From: Nitrosomonas sp. Nm132
Lineage (GTDB): Bacteria > Pseudomonadota > Gammaproteobacteria > Burkholderiales > Nitrosomonadaceae
Assembly (NCBI RefSeq): GCF_900100485.1
Contig: NZ_FNDH01000006.1
Span: 51,531-115,530, forward strand
Length of the DNA stretch: 64,000 bases
Direction: 5' to 3'
The notes under the pieces were generated by a model. That model did no database searches. It saw nothing but the letters and a program-made list of their open reading frames with translations, and was not told where the DNA came from. Both the position numbers and the translations under genes were made by a program. Positions 1 through 8,748 of the stretch are shown piece after piece (the stretch's first letter is position 1; every line of letters starts with the position of its first letter).

Positions 1-83
1 GCAAGGAGGCCTGCAATGACTGCTGTCAGGGACAACAATATTGTCATCACAGGACGGCGAATACACAATTCTGCCAGATTCAT
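1..83 (-). CDS. RND efflux permease, N-terminal fragment
   Basis: Only the first 27 codons lie in the window; the gene runs off the left edge. The start reads MNLAELCIRRPVMTILLSL, the typical N-terminus of an AcrB/MdtB-type inner-membrane RND pump (short cytoplasmic helix, then the first membrane segment). The ATG lies 7 bp after the stop of the adaptor gene on the same strand, so the two form an operon in the usual adaptor-then-pump order. Substrate cannot be told. Confidence 0.85.
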   Translation of the reverse strand, partial: MNLAELCIRRPVMTILLSLTAVIAGLL

Positions 84-90
84 CACTCGC

Positions 91-1314
91 CTAAAGAGGT
101 TGAGAACTTCTATCCTCTGAACCAGATTTCAACTTGGCTTGATCAGACGGAAGTATTTTCCTGCAAATTCTGCTCTCGCTCACTATACTGCCGGAACGAA
201 GATTCTGAGCGCCTTCAATCACCACACACCGGCCCAGCCCTATCCCTTCTACCACCGCGATACCCTCCTGAATTAACCTGACATTGACCGGCTGTGGAAT
301 GACTTGATTATTCTCCTCAACGACAAAAAGAAATTGACCATGCGATCCGGTTTGCAGGGCCTGGGCGGGAACAGTCAATGCATTAGTCAACACACTGGAT
401 ATCAGTGTGACATTGGCAAACATGCCCGGCCAGAACTTCCCGTCGGCATTAGCGAATTCAGCCTTGACCTGTATCGTGCCGCTGGCGGTATCGACCGCGC
501 TGTCAATAAATACCACACGCCCCTCTCGCTCCTGTTGGTCGGGCAGATTAAGCTGGGCACTGACAATCACTTTCTTCCTGGCAAGAGCTTGTTTCAAGGC
601 GCCCAACTCGCGCTCGGGCAGTACAAAGCTCACATAAATCGGGTCAATCTGCGTAATGCTCACCAGCATGGAGGCTTCAGGTCGCACCAGACTCCCCGGA
701 TAAACCTGGATCGCACCGGTACGTCCCGCAATCGGCGCAACAATCTCACCATAGTCACGGGCGACACGATCTGCCTGTACTGCAGCCTGATCGAAACTCA
801 GTTGATTCTGCAGCAAATCAACCTGATTTTCCGCAACATCAAGTGCTGCCTGCGAAATAAATTTTTTGTAGAACAATTCTTTTTGACGATTGAAATTACG
901 CTGGGCATTCTGCAATTCGACGCGTGTCTTGGCAAGTTGGGCAGTGGACTTGGCCAGATTGGCTTCCTGCGCACGAGTATCCAGTGTGAACAGCCGCTCT
1001 CCCTTGCTCACGAACTGGCCTTCCTTGATATGGACTGCTTTGATCGTGGCAGAAACCTGCGGACGCACCTCAACGGTTTGTATAGAAGATACCGTACCTT
1101 TGATCTTGATTTTGACCGGCACATCATGTTGCGCTACTGCAGCTGTCACGACTGGAACGGCTTTGGTTTCAGTTCGGATGTGGGTTGCAGCAGGATCAGG
1201 AGCGCGCAGAAACCAGAAACCGGCTGCCAGTGCAACGAGCAGAAAGCTCATGATGGCAGTCTTCAAACGTCTTTTGCCGGTTGCTGCCACTTTTTGGGAA
1301 ATCGTTGCTTCCAA
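91..1314 (-). CDS. RND efflux periplasmic adaptor (membrane fusion protein)
   Basis: This 407-residue HlyD/AcrA-family adaptor should bridge the inner-membrane pump encoded just downstream to an outer-membrane channel. A basic N-terminus is followed by one membrane anchor (about residues 20-37). The lipoyl-like half motifs (VEVRPQVSATIKAVHIKEGQ and IVAPIAGRTGAI) flank an alpha-helical hairpin (about 115-185), then beta-barrel and membrane-proximal domains. There is no lipobox cysteine, so it is anchored by a helix rather than a lipid. Length fits MdtA-like adaptors. Whether the pump exports drugs, metals or solvents cannot be read from the sequence. Confidence 0.88.
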   Translation of the reverse strand: MEATISQKVAATGKRRLKTAIMSFLLVALAAGFWFLRAPDPAATHIRTETKAVPVVTAAVAQHDVPVKIKIKGTVSSIQTVEVRPQVSATIKAVHIKEGQFVSKGERLFTLDTRAQEANLAKSTAQLAKTRVELQNAQRNFNRQKELFYKKFISQAALDVAENQVDLLQNQLSFDQAAVQADRVARDYGEIVAPIAGRTGAIQVYPGSLVRPEASMLVSITQIDPIYVSFVLPERELGALKQALARKKVIVSAQLNLPDQQEREGRVVFIDSAVDTASGTIQVKAEFANADGKFWPGMFANVTLISSVLTNALTVPAQALQTGSHGQFLFVVEENNQVIPQPVNVRLIQEGIAVVEGIGLGRCVVIEGAQNLRSGSIVSESRICRKILPSDQAKLKSGSEDRSSQPL

Positions 1315-1361
1315 TACTTTATTCCGTGATTAAGCTGTTAAGAAAGCTTGGCGTAACCCTT

Positions 1362-2057
1362 TCAATTAACTATCCTGCCACTGGCCATGCGTATCCGCCT
1401 GGAACAACGACTGGATAATGCTTCATCATGGGTCACGAGCACCAGTGTAGTCCCTCGTTCACGATTCAATTCAAACATGAGCTCAATGATTTGGGCGCCT
1501 GTAGCAGAATCGAGATTACCGGTGGGTTCGTCGGCGAATAACATTTTGGGTTGCGTTACAAAAGCGCGGGCAATCGCAACACGTTGCTGCTCACCACCCG
1601 AAAGTTGCCTGGGATAATGTCTTAGCCGCATCCCCAGCCCGACACGCTCGAGCAACTCCTGAGCCGCTCGCCTGCTATCGTTTACACCGGAAAGTTCCAA
1701 TGGCAGCATCACATTCTCAATTGCAGTCAATGGAGGCAGTAGTTGGAAAGACTGAAACATAAAGCCGAGCAACCTACTCCGTAAAGCTGCTCGTTCATCC
1801 TCATCCAACAGGAAGATATCCACGCCATCCAGATAAACATGACCACTAGTCGGAACATCCAGTCCTGCCAGTAGTCCTAGTAAGGTAGATTTGCCGGAAC
1901 CAGAAGCGCCTACTACGGCGATCGATTCACCTGCATTTACTTCCAGGTTAATATCCTGCAGAATCGTTAATTGATTATCCCCGGTATCAACCTGTTTAGT
2001 TAAGGCGCTTGCTTGTACGATAAGGTGTGCCGCTTGTTTGGCACGATTATTCATCAT
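1362..2057 (-). CDS. ybbA: YbbA-like ABC transporter ATP-binding protein
   Basis: LolD/MacB-type ABC ATPase of about 231 residues. Walker A is GASGSGKSTLLG, signature LSGGEQQRVAIARAF, Walker B MLFADEPTGNLD and the switch histidine is in VTHD. Divergent pairing with tesA is the arrangement of E. coli ybbA-tesA, which supports the name. The permease partner (YbbP-like) is not next to it here. The start is uncertain: tandem ATGs at 2052-2057 lack a Shine-Dalgarno, and an upstream TTG at 2093 would add 12 residues but lies well inside tesA. Confidence 0.8.
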   Translation of the reverse strand: MMNNRAKQAAHLIVQASALTKQVDTGDNQLTILQDINLEVNAGESIAVVGASGSGKSTLLGLLAGLDVPTSGHVYLDGVDIFLLDEDERAALRSRLLGFMFQSFQLLPPLTAIENVMLPLELSGVNDSRRAAQELLERVGLGMRLRHYPRQLSGGEQQRVAIARAFVTQPKMLFADEPTGNLDSATGAQIIELMFELNRERGTTLVLVTHDEALSSRCSRRIRMASGRIVN

Positions 2058-2730
2058 GAAAAATTTTTTAATCATTCTTTTTTTTCTATTCAATATTGCT
2101 TCTTACGCAGTAGCCAGCCTAGCTAATGGCACGACCGTAATGATTTTTGGAGATAGTTTATCAACCGGTTATGGTTTGCCGGCAGAAGCTGGATGGGTGA
2201 ATCTGCTTAAGCAGCGTATGCAAGCGCTCTCCCCTCATTATCAGGTAATCAACGTCAGTATCAGCGGTGAAACAACACTGGGCGGACGCAATCGTATCGG
2301 GCATGCCCTGAAAACGCATCACCCGGATATCATTATCATCGGATTAGGTGGCAACGACGGACTGCGCGGCGCATCCATTCAATCCATTTACGATAATCTG
2401 GAAGCCATCATTCAAGCTTGCCAACAAAATAACGTCACGCCGCTGCTGGCGGGTATGCAGCTACCGCCCAATTATGGCATAGCCTACACTCAAAAGTTCC
2501 GCAATATTTATCCCCAGCTCGCTGAACGCTATCAACTGAAACTCATCCCTTTTCTACTGGCTGGATTTGGTGACAAGCGCGATTTTTTCTTGGCTGATGG
2601 CATTCATCCTGATGCACAAGCACAAAAATTGATTACTGAGAATGTTTGGGAAGTGTTACACCCCATACTGGAATCAAACTACTCTTCTGCACAGAAAGAA
2701 ATACAAATTGAACCTGCGTTTAATAACTAA
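2056..2730 (+). CDS. tesA: TesA: periplasmic GDSL esterase / acyl-CoA thioesterase I / lysophospholipase
   Basis: SGNH-hydrolase of about 224 residues. A Sec signal peptide (MKNFLIILFFLFNIASYAVA) precedes the mature enzyme. Block I is FGDSLSTGYG with the nucleophilic serine, block III GLGGNDGLRG supplies the oxyanion glycine and asparagine, and block V DGIHPD gives the catalytic Asp and His. It hydrolyses acyl-thioesters and esters in the periplasm. Its ATG shares bases with the ATG of divergent ybbA. A TTG at 2038 is an alternative start, but it would put six extra residues before the signal peptide. Confidence 0.9.
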   Translation: MKNFLIILFFLFNIASYAVASLANGTTVMIFGDSLSTGYGLPAEAGWVNLLKQRMQALSPHYQVINVSISGETTLGGRNRIGHALKTHHPDIIIIGLGGNDGLRGASIQSIYDNLEAIIQACQQNNVTPLLAGMQLPPNYGIAYTQKFRNIYPQLAERYQLKLIPFLLAGFGDKRDFFLADGIHPDAQAQKLITENVWEVLHPILESNYSSAQKEIQIEPAFNN

Positions 2731-2767
2731 TACTAATCTGATCAAAAGAACAGGATGATTTTAATCT

Positions 2768-3754
2768 TCACTTTGCATGCTCCTCATCCAACCTATGCAG
2801 GAAGGCTTTCAGATCACCGGTCAGCGGTGCTTCCAGGTGAATACTTTCACCTGTAGCGGGATGCATCAACTCCAAGCTGCCCGCATGCAGAAACATGCGC
2901 TTTAAGCTCAGTCCCTGTTCACCTTTCATCAACTGTTTGTTCAGCTCAAAATTACCGTATTTATCATCTCCTGCGATAGGAAAACCAAGATGCGCCAAAT
3001 GAACTCGGATTTGATGAGTACGGCCAGTTTTCAATTCCGCCTCCAGCAAACTAAAATTTTGCCAATTTTTCTTCAAAGTAAACACGGTGTGGGCTGGCAG
3101 TTCTTTTCTTTCCTCACTTTTTCCTGAAACAACCGTCACTCGCCGCTCTCCGTCAGCGGTAACATATTTATTAAGCGATAATTTGACACTCTGCTTAGCA
3201 TTGCGCCACTTACCGCTGACAAGCACCCAATAGTGTTTCTGCACAACCCCCTCGCGAATTTGCCGATGCACCTCGACCAATGCGCTACGTTTTTTAGCAA
3301 GCAGCAAGACCCCGGAAGTTTCCCGATCCAGGCGATGCACCAGTTCCAGAAATTTCCAGTCCGGATAACGTGCACGTAATTGCTCAATCACACCATGGCT
3401 AATGCCACTCCCGCCATGTACCGCTATCCCCGATGGCTTATTAATAGCCAGCAGCCATTCATCTTCAAACAATACCTCGAAAGCGATAAAATGAGGCTTC
3501 GCCATTCTTTTGATACTTTGCAAAGAACTGCCCTTGGATACTCTAATCGGCGGAATACGCACCTTATCATTCCGCTGTAACCGGTAATCGGCATTGATAC
3601 GTTTGCTGTTGACGCGGACCTGGCCACTACGCAAAAGTTGATAAACATGGCTCTTAGGCACCCCTTTAAAACGCTTAAAGAAAAAATTATCGATGCGCTG
3701 CCCATCGGCTTCTTCATCGATATTTTCTACACTGACGCTGGCTATATCTGGCAT
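2768..3754 (-). CDS. rluC: 23S rRNA pseudouridine synthase RluC
   Basis: RluC/RluD-family enzyme that in E. coli makes pseudouridines 955, 2504 and 2580 of 23S rRNA. An N-terminal S4 RNA-binding domain (VPKSHVYQLLRSGQVRVN) precedes the catalytic domain with the family motif HRLDRETSGVLLLAK, whose Asp is the catalytic residue, and the RTHQIRVHLAHLGFPI motif. The gene lies head to head with rne, the conserved arrangement in gamma- and betaproteobacteria. The ATG at 3754 gives about 328 residues, near the family norm; a TTG at 3796 would add 14. Confidence 0.92.
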   Translation of the reverse strand: MPDIASVSVENIDEEADGQRIDNFFFKRFKGVPKSHVYQLLRSGQVRVNSKRINADYRLQRNDKVRIPPIRVSKGSSLQSIKRMAKPHFIAFEVLFEDEWLLAINKPSGIAVHGGSGISHGVIEQLRARYPDWKFLELVHRLDRETSGVLLLAKKRSALVEVHRQIREGVVQKHYWVLVSGKWRNAKQSVKLSLNKYVTADGERRVTVVSGKSEERKELPAHTVFTLKKNWQNFSLLEAELKTGRTHQIRVHLAHLGFPIAGDDKYGNFELNKQLMKGEQGLSLKRMFLHAGSLELMHPATGESIHLEAPLTGDLKAFLHRLDEEHAK

Positions 3755-4445
3755 AATATTTTTGCCTGACGCTTTAATTTTACCTATACTTTTCAAATTG
3801 GAATTCCGATATATACCCCTATACTACATAAATCATGTGCCGGATACATGATGAACATGATTACACCGGGTAATAATTAACTCACTCGATAGTTTTGAAG
3901 TGTTGAAGAAAATCAGCACTGATTTGGTTAATGTCGCTCACCACCTAAAGTAGCGATAGTAATTGATTTGCGCGCTCAAAGCACCTATGAATTTTAGTTT
4001 CTGGTTTCGTAGTACCCGTCGACGGGATAGACTTTGTCGAAACCCTGTATAACTTGATTTCAATCCTGTTTCCACAGTATGCAGGAACCAAGATACAAAC
4101 TGGAAATTGGCCAATCTTCAAGGATAGGAAAATTAAAGAAGGTCTGAATAAGTGAATAAGAGAAATAAAGTGGGAAGCACCCGGGACATAAGACCCGAGC
4201 AAACGAGCAGAACGAGTTTCAATAAAACGAGCGAAGCAAATTTTGGCGAAACCCATACTATCTGGATACGTCAGGGGATCAAATCCTGCGATACGGCAAT
4301 GTGCCATTATAGCCACTCCATATAGACCTTTCTTAATACCATGACCCAATTATCTGAACAATAAATTCTATTATGCGTAAACGATAGGAAGCTATGCTGT
4401 CTAGATGCAGCAATCTGCCCGTGAATTGAGCGCGGGAGGCATAAA
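3755..4445. other. Long rluC-rne intergenic region
   Basis: About 690 bp between two divergent genes with no convincing gene. It should contain both promoters and the rne 5' leader; in E. coli the leader mediates RNase E autoregulation, and a similar role here is inference. A 134-codon minus-strand frame (3945-4349) has no recognisable domain. Around 4201-4255 lies a degenerate repeat with the words aaaacgagc, gcaaatt and gcgaaac, which recur at about 39990-40040. Confidence 0.5.
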
Positions 4446-7037
4446 ATGAAACGCATGTTATTCAATGCGACACAGCCAGAAGAGCTGCGTGTCGCAATTG
4501 TAGATGGACAAAAACTGATTGATCTCGATATTGAGACAGTTGGTAAAGAGCAACGTAAAAGTAATATTTATAAAGCAATTATCACCCGACTAGAACCCGG
4601 ACTGGAAGCCGCCTTTGTTGATTACGGCGGAGACCGCCATGGTTTCCTACCCTATAAGGAAATTTCCCCTACCTGCTTCGGCGAGGATGTAGACTTACCG
4701 AGTCATCGTATTCAAGGTTTACTCCGAGAAGGTCAGGAGCTAATCGTTCAAGTAGATAAGGATGAGCGCGGCACTAAAGGTGCTGCGTTGACTACCTATA
4801 TCTCCCTGGCAGGACGTTATCTGGTCTTGATGCCTAATAATCCCCATGGTGGAGGTATTTCCCGTCGCATCAGCGCGGAAGAACGCACTGAGCTGCGCGA
4901 TGTCATCTCGCACCTGCAGGTTCCGGCCGGAATGAGCATTATTGCACGTACTGCAGGCATTGGCCGCAATGAAGAAGAGTTACAGTGGGATTTAAACTAT
5001 CTGACGCAACTTTGGCACGCGATTGAAGAAGCCGCCAAAAATCAAAGGGGCGTCTTTCTGATTTACCAGGAAAGCAGTCTGGTCATTCGTGCCATTCGCG
5101 ATTATTTTCATCATGAAATTGGTGAAATTCTGGTTGATAATCCTGAAATTTATGAGCAGGCGTGTCAATTTATGGCTCACGTTATGCCGGGTAATGTCGA
5201 TCGACTCAAATTGTATCAGGACGATGTACCGTTATTCTCCCGCTTCCAAATTGAACATCAGATAGAGACGGCCTACTCCCGGCAAGTATCGCTACCTTCA
5301 GGCGGGGCGATCGTAATTGACCACACAGAAGCACTTGTTTCGATTGACGTCAATTCGGCGCGAGCCATTCGCGGCACTGACATTGAAAACACCGCGCTTA
5401 ATACCAATCTGGAAGCTGCAGATGAAGTTGCCCGGCAACTTCGTCTGCGTGATCTAGGAGGGCTCGTTGTTATTGATTTCATTGACATGGAAATCGCCCG
5501 CAATCAACGTGAAGTAGAGTCGCGTCTACATGAAGCGCTGCACTTTGATCGTGCGCGCGTTCAGGTTGGAAAAATCTCACGTTTTGGGCTGTTGGAACTA
5601 TCGCGACAGCGCTTGCGCCCCTCCCTTGGAGAAAGCAACTATATCACTTGCTCACGTTGTCATGGTACGGGACACATACGCGGCACCGATTCGTCTGCCC
5701 TGCATATTCTTAGAATCATCCAGGAAGAAGCCATGAAAGAACATACCAGTGCGCTGCACGTGCAGTTACCTGTAGATGTGGCTACGTTCCTGCTAAACGA
5801 GAAACGTTCTGATATTCATAATATCGAAGCACGCTTAAAAGTTAATATTATCCTCATTCCTAATATCTATCTGGAAACGCCAAATTATAAAATTACCCGG
5901 CTGCGCCATGAGGATATCAAATCAACAGAAATGCATGCCAGTTATGAGATGGTAGAGAAAGTTGCGGAGGAAATTGTCCTTCCGTCAACCACGCAGGAAA
6001 CGAAACCAACACGTCCCCAGGCAGCGGTCAGAGGAATCACACCGGCACGGCCTGCGCCGCTACGTGAAGAAAAGCCTCGCGAGCAGATCTCATTTCTAGA
6101 TAAATTCTTTGGCTGGTTCAGACCAGCCGACCATGAACACGCGCAAGCAGAACCCACTCTAAGCAATCATAAGGAAAGGTCCCAATATCGCGAGCGAGGG
6201 CGGGGACGGCGAGATCGTGGCCGGGGTGGACGCAGTAAAGAGATGCTCGCTCACGAACAACGCAAGCGTCACGACCTTAATGAACCGTTGAGTGAATCAC
6301 CTCATGAATTAGCCGGTGCCCTGCTTGAGGAACGGATGACTCCTGAGCACAATGGAGAGGTCGTACAAGAAAATCATGAAAGCCAGACTGCTCGAAGAAA
6401 ACAGATTCACCCACCGCGTGAAGAACAAGCACTCGCTGAAACGGAACTACCGGCAGAAGAAGTGATCCCGGCAATTGAAGCATCCCATGAACAAGTGGAA
6501 GAACGGACACGCTCACGCCGACGCCGTGGAGGACGGCAACGTGTCCGTACTGAACGATTCCGTGCCAATAGAGAAACTGAAATTGAAAATTCTGCTCCCT
6601 TAGAACAATCTGAGCCAGAAAACCACTCCGGTGGTCAGGCGGCAACGCAGAAGCTCATTACCTTTAAGGCAGAAAGTATCGCATCCGAGATGAGCGAATC
6701 TAGCCAACAATCTGAATCAGCAGATCGTTCTCCTGATCTTTTGACAGCCTCGCCTGCTCCCATCACCCAGCTTGACTCAACAGAGGAGCGCATTCCGGTT
6801 CCAGCAGAACATGAACCTCCTGCTCCCCAACCCAGTTCACCTCAATTATCGGAACCACGTGCCGTTATCGAATTACCGGATTTGAGCAAAAGTGGCCTAG
6901 TCATGATTGAGACTGCTCCTGATAAAGTTTCTGAAACCGTGGAAGAGCTGAGTCCTCCCAGGAGGCCACGACGTAAGCCAGCAGCCTCAAAAACGATTCA
7001 ATCTGAGCCATTGGTCCAGGTAGAAACAAAAAATTAA
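4446..7037 (+). CDS. rne: Ribonuclease E
   Basis: Endoribonuclease of 863 residues that starts mRNA decay and matures rRNA and tRNA; scaffold of the degradosome. The S1 domain spans about 38-120. The catalytic DNase I-like core carries the metal-binding aspartates in VSIDVNSARA and LVVIDFIDME, and the zinc-link CSRCHGTG mediates dimer contacts. From about residue 520 the protein becomes low-complexity: arginine-rich RNA-binding stretches (RERGRGRRDRGRGGRSK; RSRRRRGGRQRVR) and an acidic, proline-rich tail, as expected for a degradosome scaffold. Length and tail favour RNase E over RNase G. The strong Shine-Dalgarno gggagg precedes the ATG. Confidence 0.95.
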   Translation: MKRMLFNATQPEELRVAIVDGQKLIDLDIETVGKEQRKSNIYKAIITRLEPGLEAAFVDYGGDRHGFLPYKEISPTCFGEDVDLPSHRIQGLLREGQELIVQVDKDERGTKGAALTTYISLAGRYLVLMPNNPHGGGISRRISAEERTELRDVISHLQVPAGMSIIARTAGIGRNEEELQWDLNYLTQLWHAIEEAAKNQRGVFLIYQESSLVIRAIRDYFHHEIGEILVDNPEIYEQACQFMAHVMPGNVDRLKLYQDDVPLFSRFQIEHQIETAYSRQVSLPSGGAIVIDHTEALVSIDVNSARAIRGTDIENTALNTNLEAADEVARQLRLRDLGGLVVIDFIDMEIARNQREVESRLHEALHFDRARVQVGKISRFGLLELSRQRLRPSLGESNYITCSRCHGTGHIRGTDSSALHILRIIQEEAMKEHTSALHVQLPVDVATFLLNEKRSDIHNIEARLKVNIILIPNIYLETPNYKITRLRHEDIKSTEMHASYEMVEKVAEEIVLPSTTQETKPTRPQAAVRGITPARPAPLREEKPREQISFLDKFFGWFRPADHEHAQAEPTLSNHKERSQYRERGRGRRDRGRGGRSKEMLAHEQRKRHDLNEPLSESPHELAGALLEERMTPEHNGEVVQENHESQTARRKQIHPPREEQALAETELPAEEVIPAIEASHEQVEERTRSRRRRGGRQRVRTERFRANRETEIENSAPLEQSEPENHSGGQAATQKLITFKAESIASEMSESSQQSESADRSPDLLTASPAPITQLDSTEERIPVPAEHEPPAPQPSSPQLSEPRAVIELPDLSKSGLVMIETAPDKVSETVEELSPPRRPRRKPAASKTIQSEPLVQVETKN

Positions 7038-7049
7038 TTTTTTGAATAA

Positions 7050-7080
7050 GAAGGGGAAAAGCAACCATCCCCTTCCTTTA
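7050..7080 (+). terminator. Rho-independent terminator after rne
   Basis: Inverted repeat GAAGGGGA / TCCCCTTC with a 10-base loop starts 13 bp after the rne stop and is followed by a short T-containing run (cttta). Confidence 0.6.
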
Positions 7081-7244
7081 AAGAAACCCAGGATACGCTG
7101 TCAAGGATGGAGGCAATGCGTTAGGCCGCAAAGTAGCGGGTAGCTCGATATCGGCTATTATCGCCCCTCTCCATGCGCTCCATACCATGCAAATAGACAG
7201 AGACAGGTAGATCAGTAATCATCTTAATTCAATGAGGTAACGAT

Positions 7245-8747
7245 ATGAGTGATTTTCCCGAATACGATGAAATCCATGCTATCTCAGACATCCATATGGG
7301 CGGCAACAGGCTGGATTTTCAGATTTTGCGTGAAACCAAGCGCCTTGCCAACTATATCGGCTGGGTTGGGCGGCAACGGTCCGGGGGACGTGTAGCGTTG
7401 GTATTAAATGGTGACATCATCGATACACTGGCCGAAGACATTCACGGCTACGTTGCCGTTGACGAAGCGGTTGCCACCATCCAGCGAATCATGAAAGACC
7501 CATCCTTTACCGGCATATGGAAAGCCTTGGCTGATTTCGTCAAGCTGGAAGGACATACGCTGATCATCATTATTGGTAACCACGATATCGAATTATCTTT
7601 TCCTATTGTTCAACGTTTGATTATTACGTATCTGGCAGGAGCTGATCTGGCAGCCCGTGCGCGTATTGAATTTTCTACGACCGGCGCAGGCTACACTTGC
7701 ATGGTAGGAAATGCGCGCGTCTATTGCACTCATGGCAATGAAGTCGATGCTTGGAATTACAACCGTTACGAAGATTTGGCGAAAGTGGGACGACGTTTGA
7801 ATGTCAGCCGTTCGCTTGATCCCAGTGAATGGTATCCCAATGCCGGTACACGCATGGTCAAGGAAGTCATGAACGACGTGAAGCGCAGGTTTGCCTGGAT
7901 TGATCTGCTTAAGCCCGAAACTTCCGCAGCCATCGGCACCTTACTGGTACTTGATCCATCGCAAGTCAGTAAAATTGGCAAACTGCTATCGATCGTCGGC
8001 GAAAAAGTACAAGGGCAAAAACAAGCCGACCAACGCCTGTCGGCTGAAGGTTTTCAGCAGCCCAGTCAGGATACCACTCTGCCATTTACCGCCGATCGTT
8101 TATTGGGACCCAACCTTAAAGCTGGAATATTAGGTGCAAAAGCATCCGATGGACGTAGTGCTGAAGATATGTTACTGGCCGCGGAAGAAAACTTTAATCG
8201 TCCGAATGCGAATATCGCAGCAGCAGCCGACAGCACCTTGGGCACGCCGCAACTCATCCTGGACAGTTTAACCGGCTGGATGAGAGGTGTCGGCAAAGAT
8301 GAAGCACTACGCCGTGCGCTAAAAGACTGGCTGGCAAACGACAAAACATTCGACATATCCGATCAGGACGATACCTATAAACAAGTGACCGCTGCCGTGG
8401 GATCGCCGATCGACTTTATCATTACCGGCCATACCCATCTTGAACGCGCAATCGACATGGGGGGCGGACGCTATTATTTCAATAGTGGCACGTGGATCCG
8501 GTTATTGCAGTTTACCGGAACCATGCTGAAAGACACGGCCTCCTTCAAGCCAGTGTACGATGTGCTCATCAATGGCAAAATGGAAGTCATTGATCAGGCC
8601 AAATTTGGCAACGAACCTTTCGTAATGGATCAGACCAGCGCTGTGTCGATCAGGGAGGAAAACGATAGCGTAGTGGGTAGATTGACGCATGTGGTGGGTG
8701 ACGGTTCAGGCACGCCCGTTGAGATAAAAAAATTTACGGGGAAGTGA
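7245..8747 (+). CDS. Calcineurin-like metallophosphoesterase, partner of a CHAT protein
   Basis: A 500-residue binuclear metallophosphoesterase with all family motifs visible: SDIHMGG (DxH), LNGDIIDTL (GDxxD), IIGNHDIEL (GNHD), YCTHGNEVD and ITGHTHLERA (GHxH). The core is interrupted by an insertion of about 190 residues (roughly 190-380) with no recognised domain. No signal peptide is seen, so it should be cytoplasmic. Shine-Dalgarno gaggtaa precedes the ATG. The stop is one base before the start of the CHAT gene, so the two are almost certainly co-translated. Substrate is unknown: a nucleotide, nucleic-acid end or phosphoprotein are all possible. Confidence 0.85.
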   Translation: MSDFPEYDEIHAISDIHMGGNRLDFQILRETKRLANYIGWVGRQRSGGRVALVLNGDIIDTLAEDIHGYVAVDEAVATIQRIMKDPSFTGIWKALADFVKLEGHTLIIIIGNHDIELSFPIVQRLIITYLAGADLAARARIEFSTTGAGYTCMVGNARVYCTHGNEVDAWNYNRYEDLAKVGRRLNVSRSLDPSEWYPNAGTRMVKEVMNDVKRRFAWIDLLKPETSAAIGTLLVLDPSQVSKIGKLLSIVGEKVQGQKQADQRLSAEGFQQPSQDTTLPFTADRLLGPNLKAGILGAKASDGRSAEDMLLAAEENFNRPNANIAAAADSTLGTPQLILDSLTGWMRGVGKDEALRRALKDWLANDKTFDISDQDDTYKQVTAAVGSPIDFIITGHTHLERAIDMGGGRYYFNSGTWIRLLQFTGTMLKDTASFKPVYDVLINGKMEVIDQAKFGNEPFVMDQTSAVSIREENDSVVGRLTHVVGDGSGTPVEIKKFTGK

Positions 8748-8748
8748 T

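Noticed and set aside
304..1333. Long plus-strand frames over the adaptor gene
   Set aside because: They are antisense to a clear RND adaptor, show no domain, and have no ribosome site.
3945..4349. 134-codon minus-strand frame between rluC and rne
   Set aside because: No recognisable similarity and no good start; it overlaps a degenerate repeat and the rne leader.
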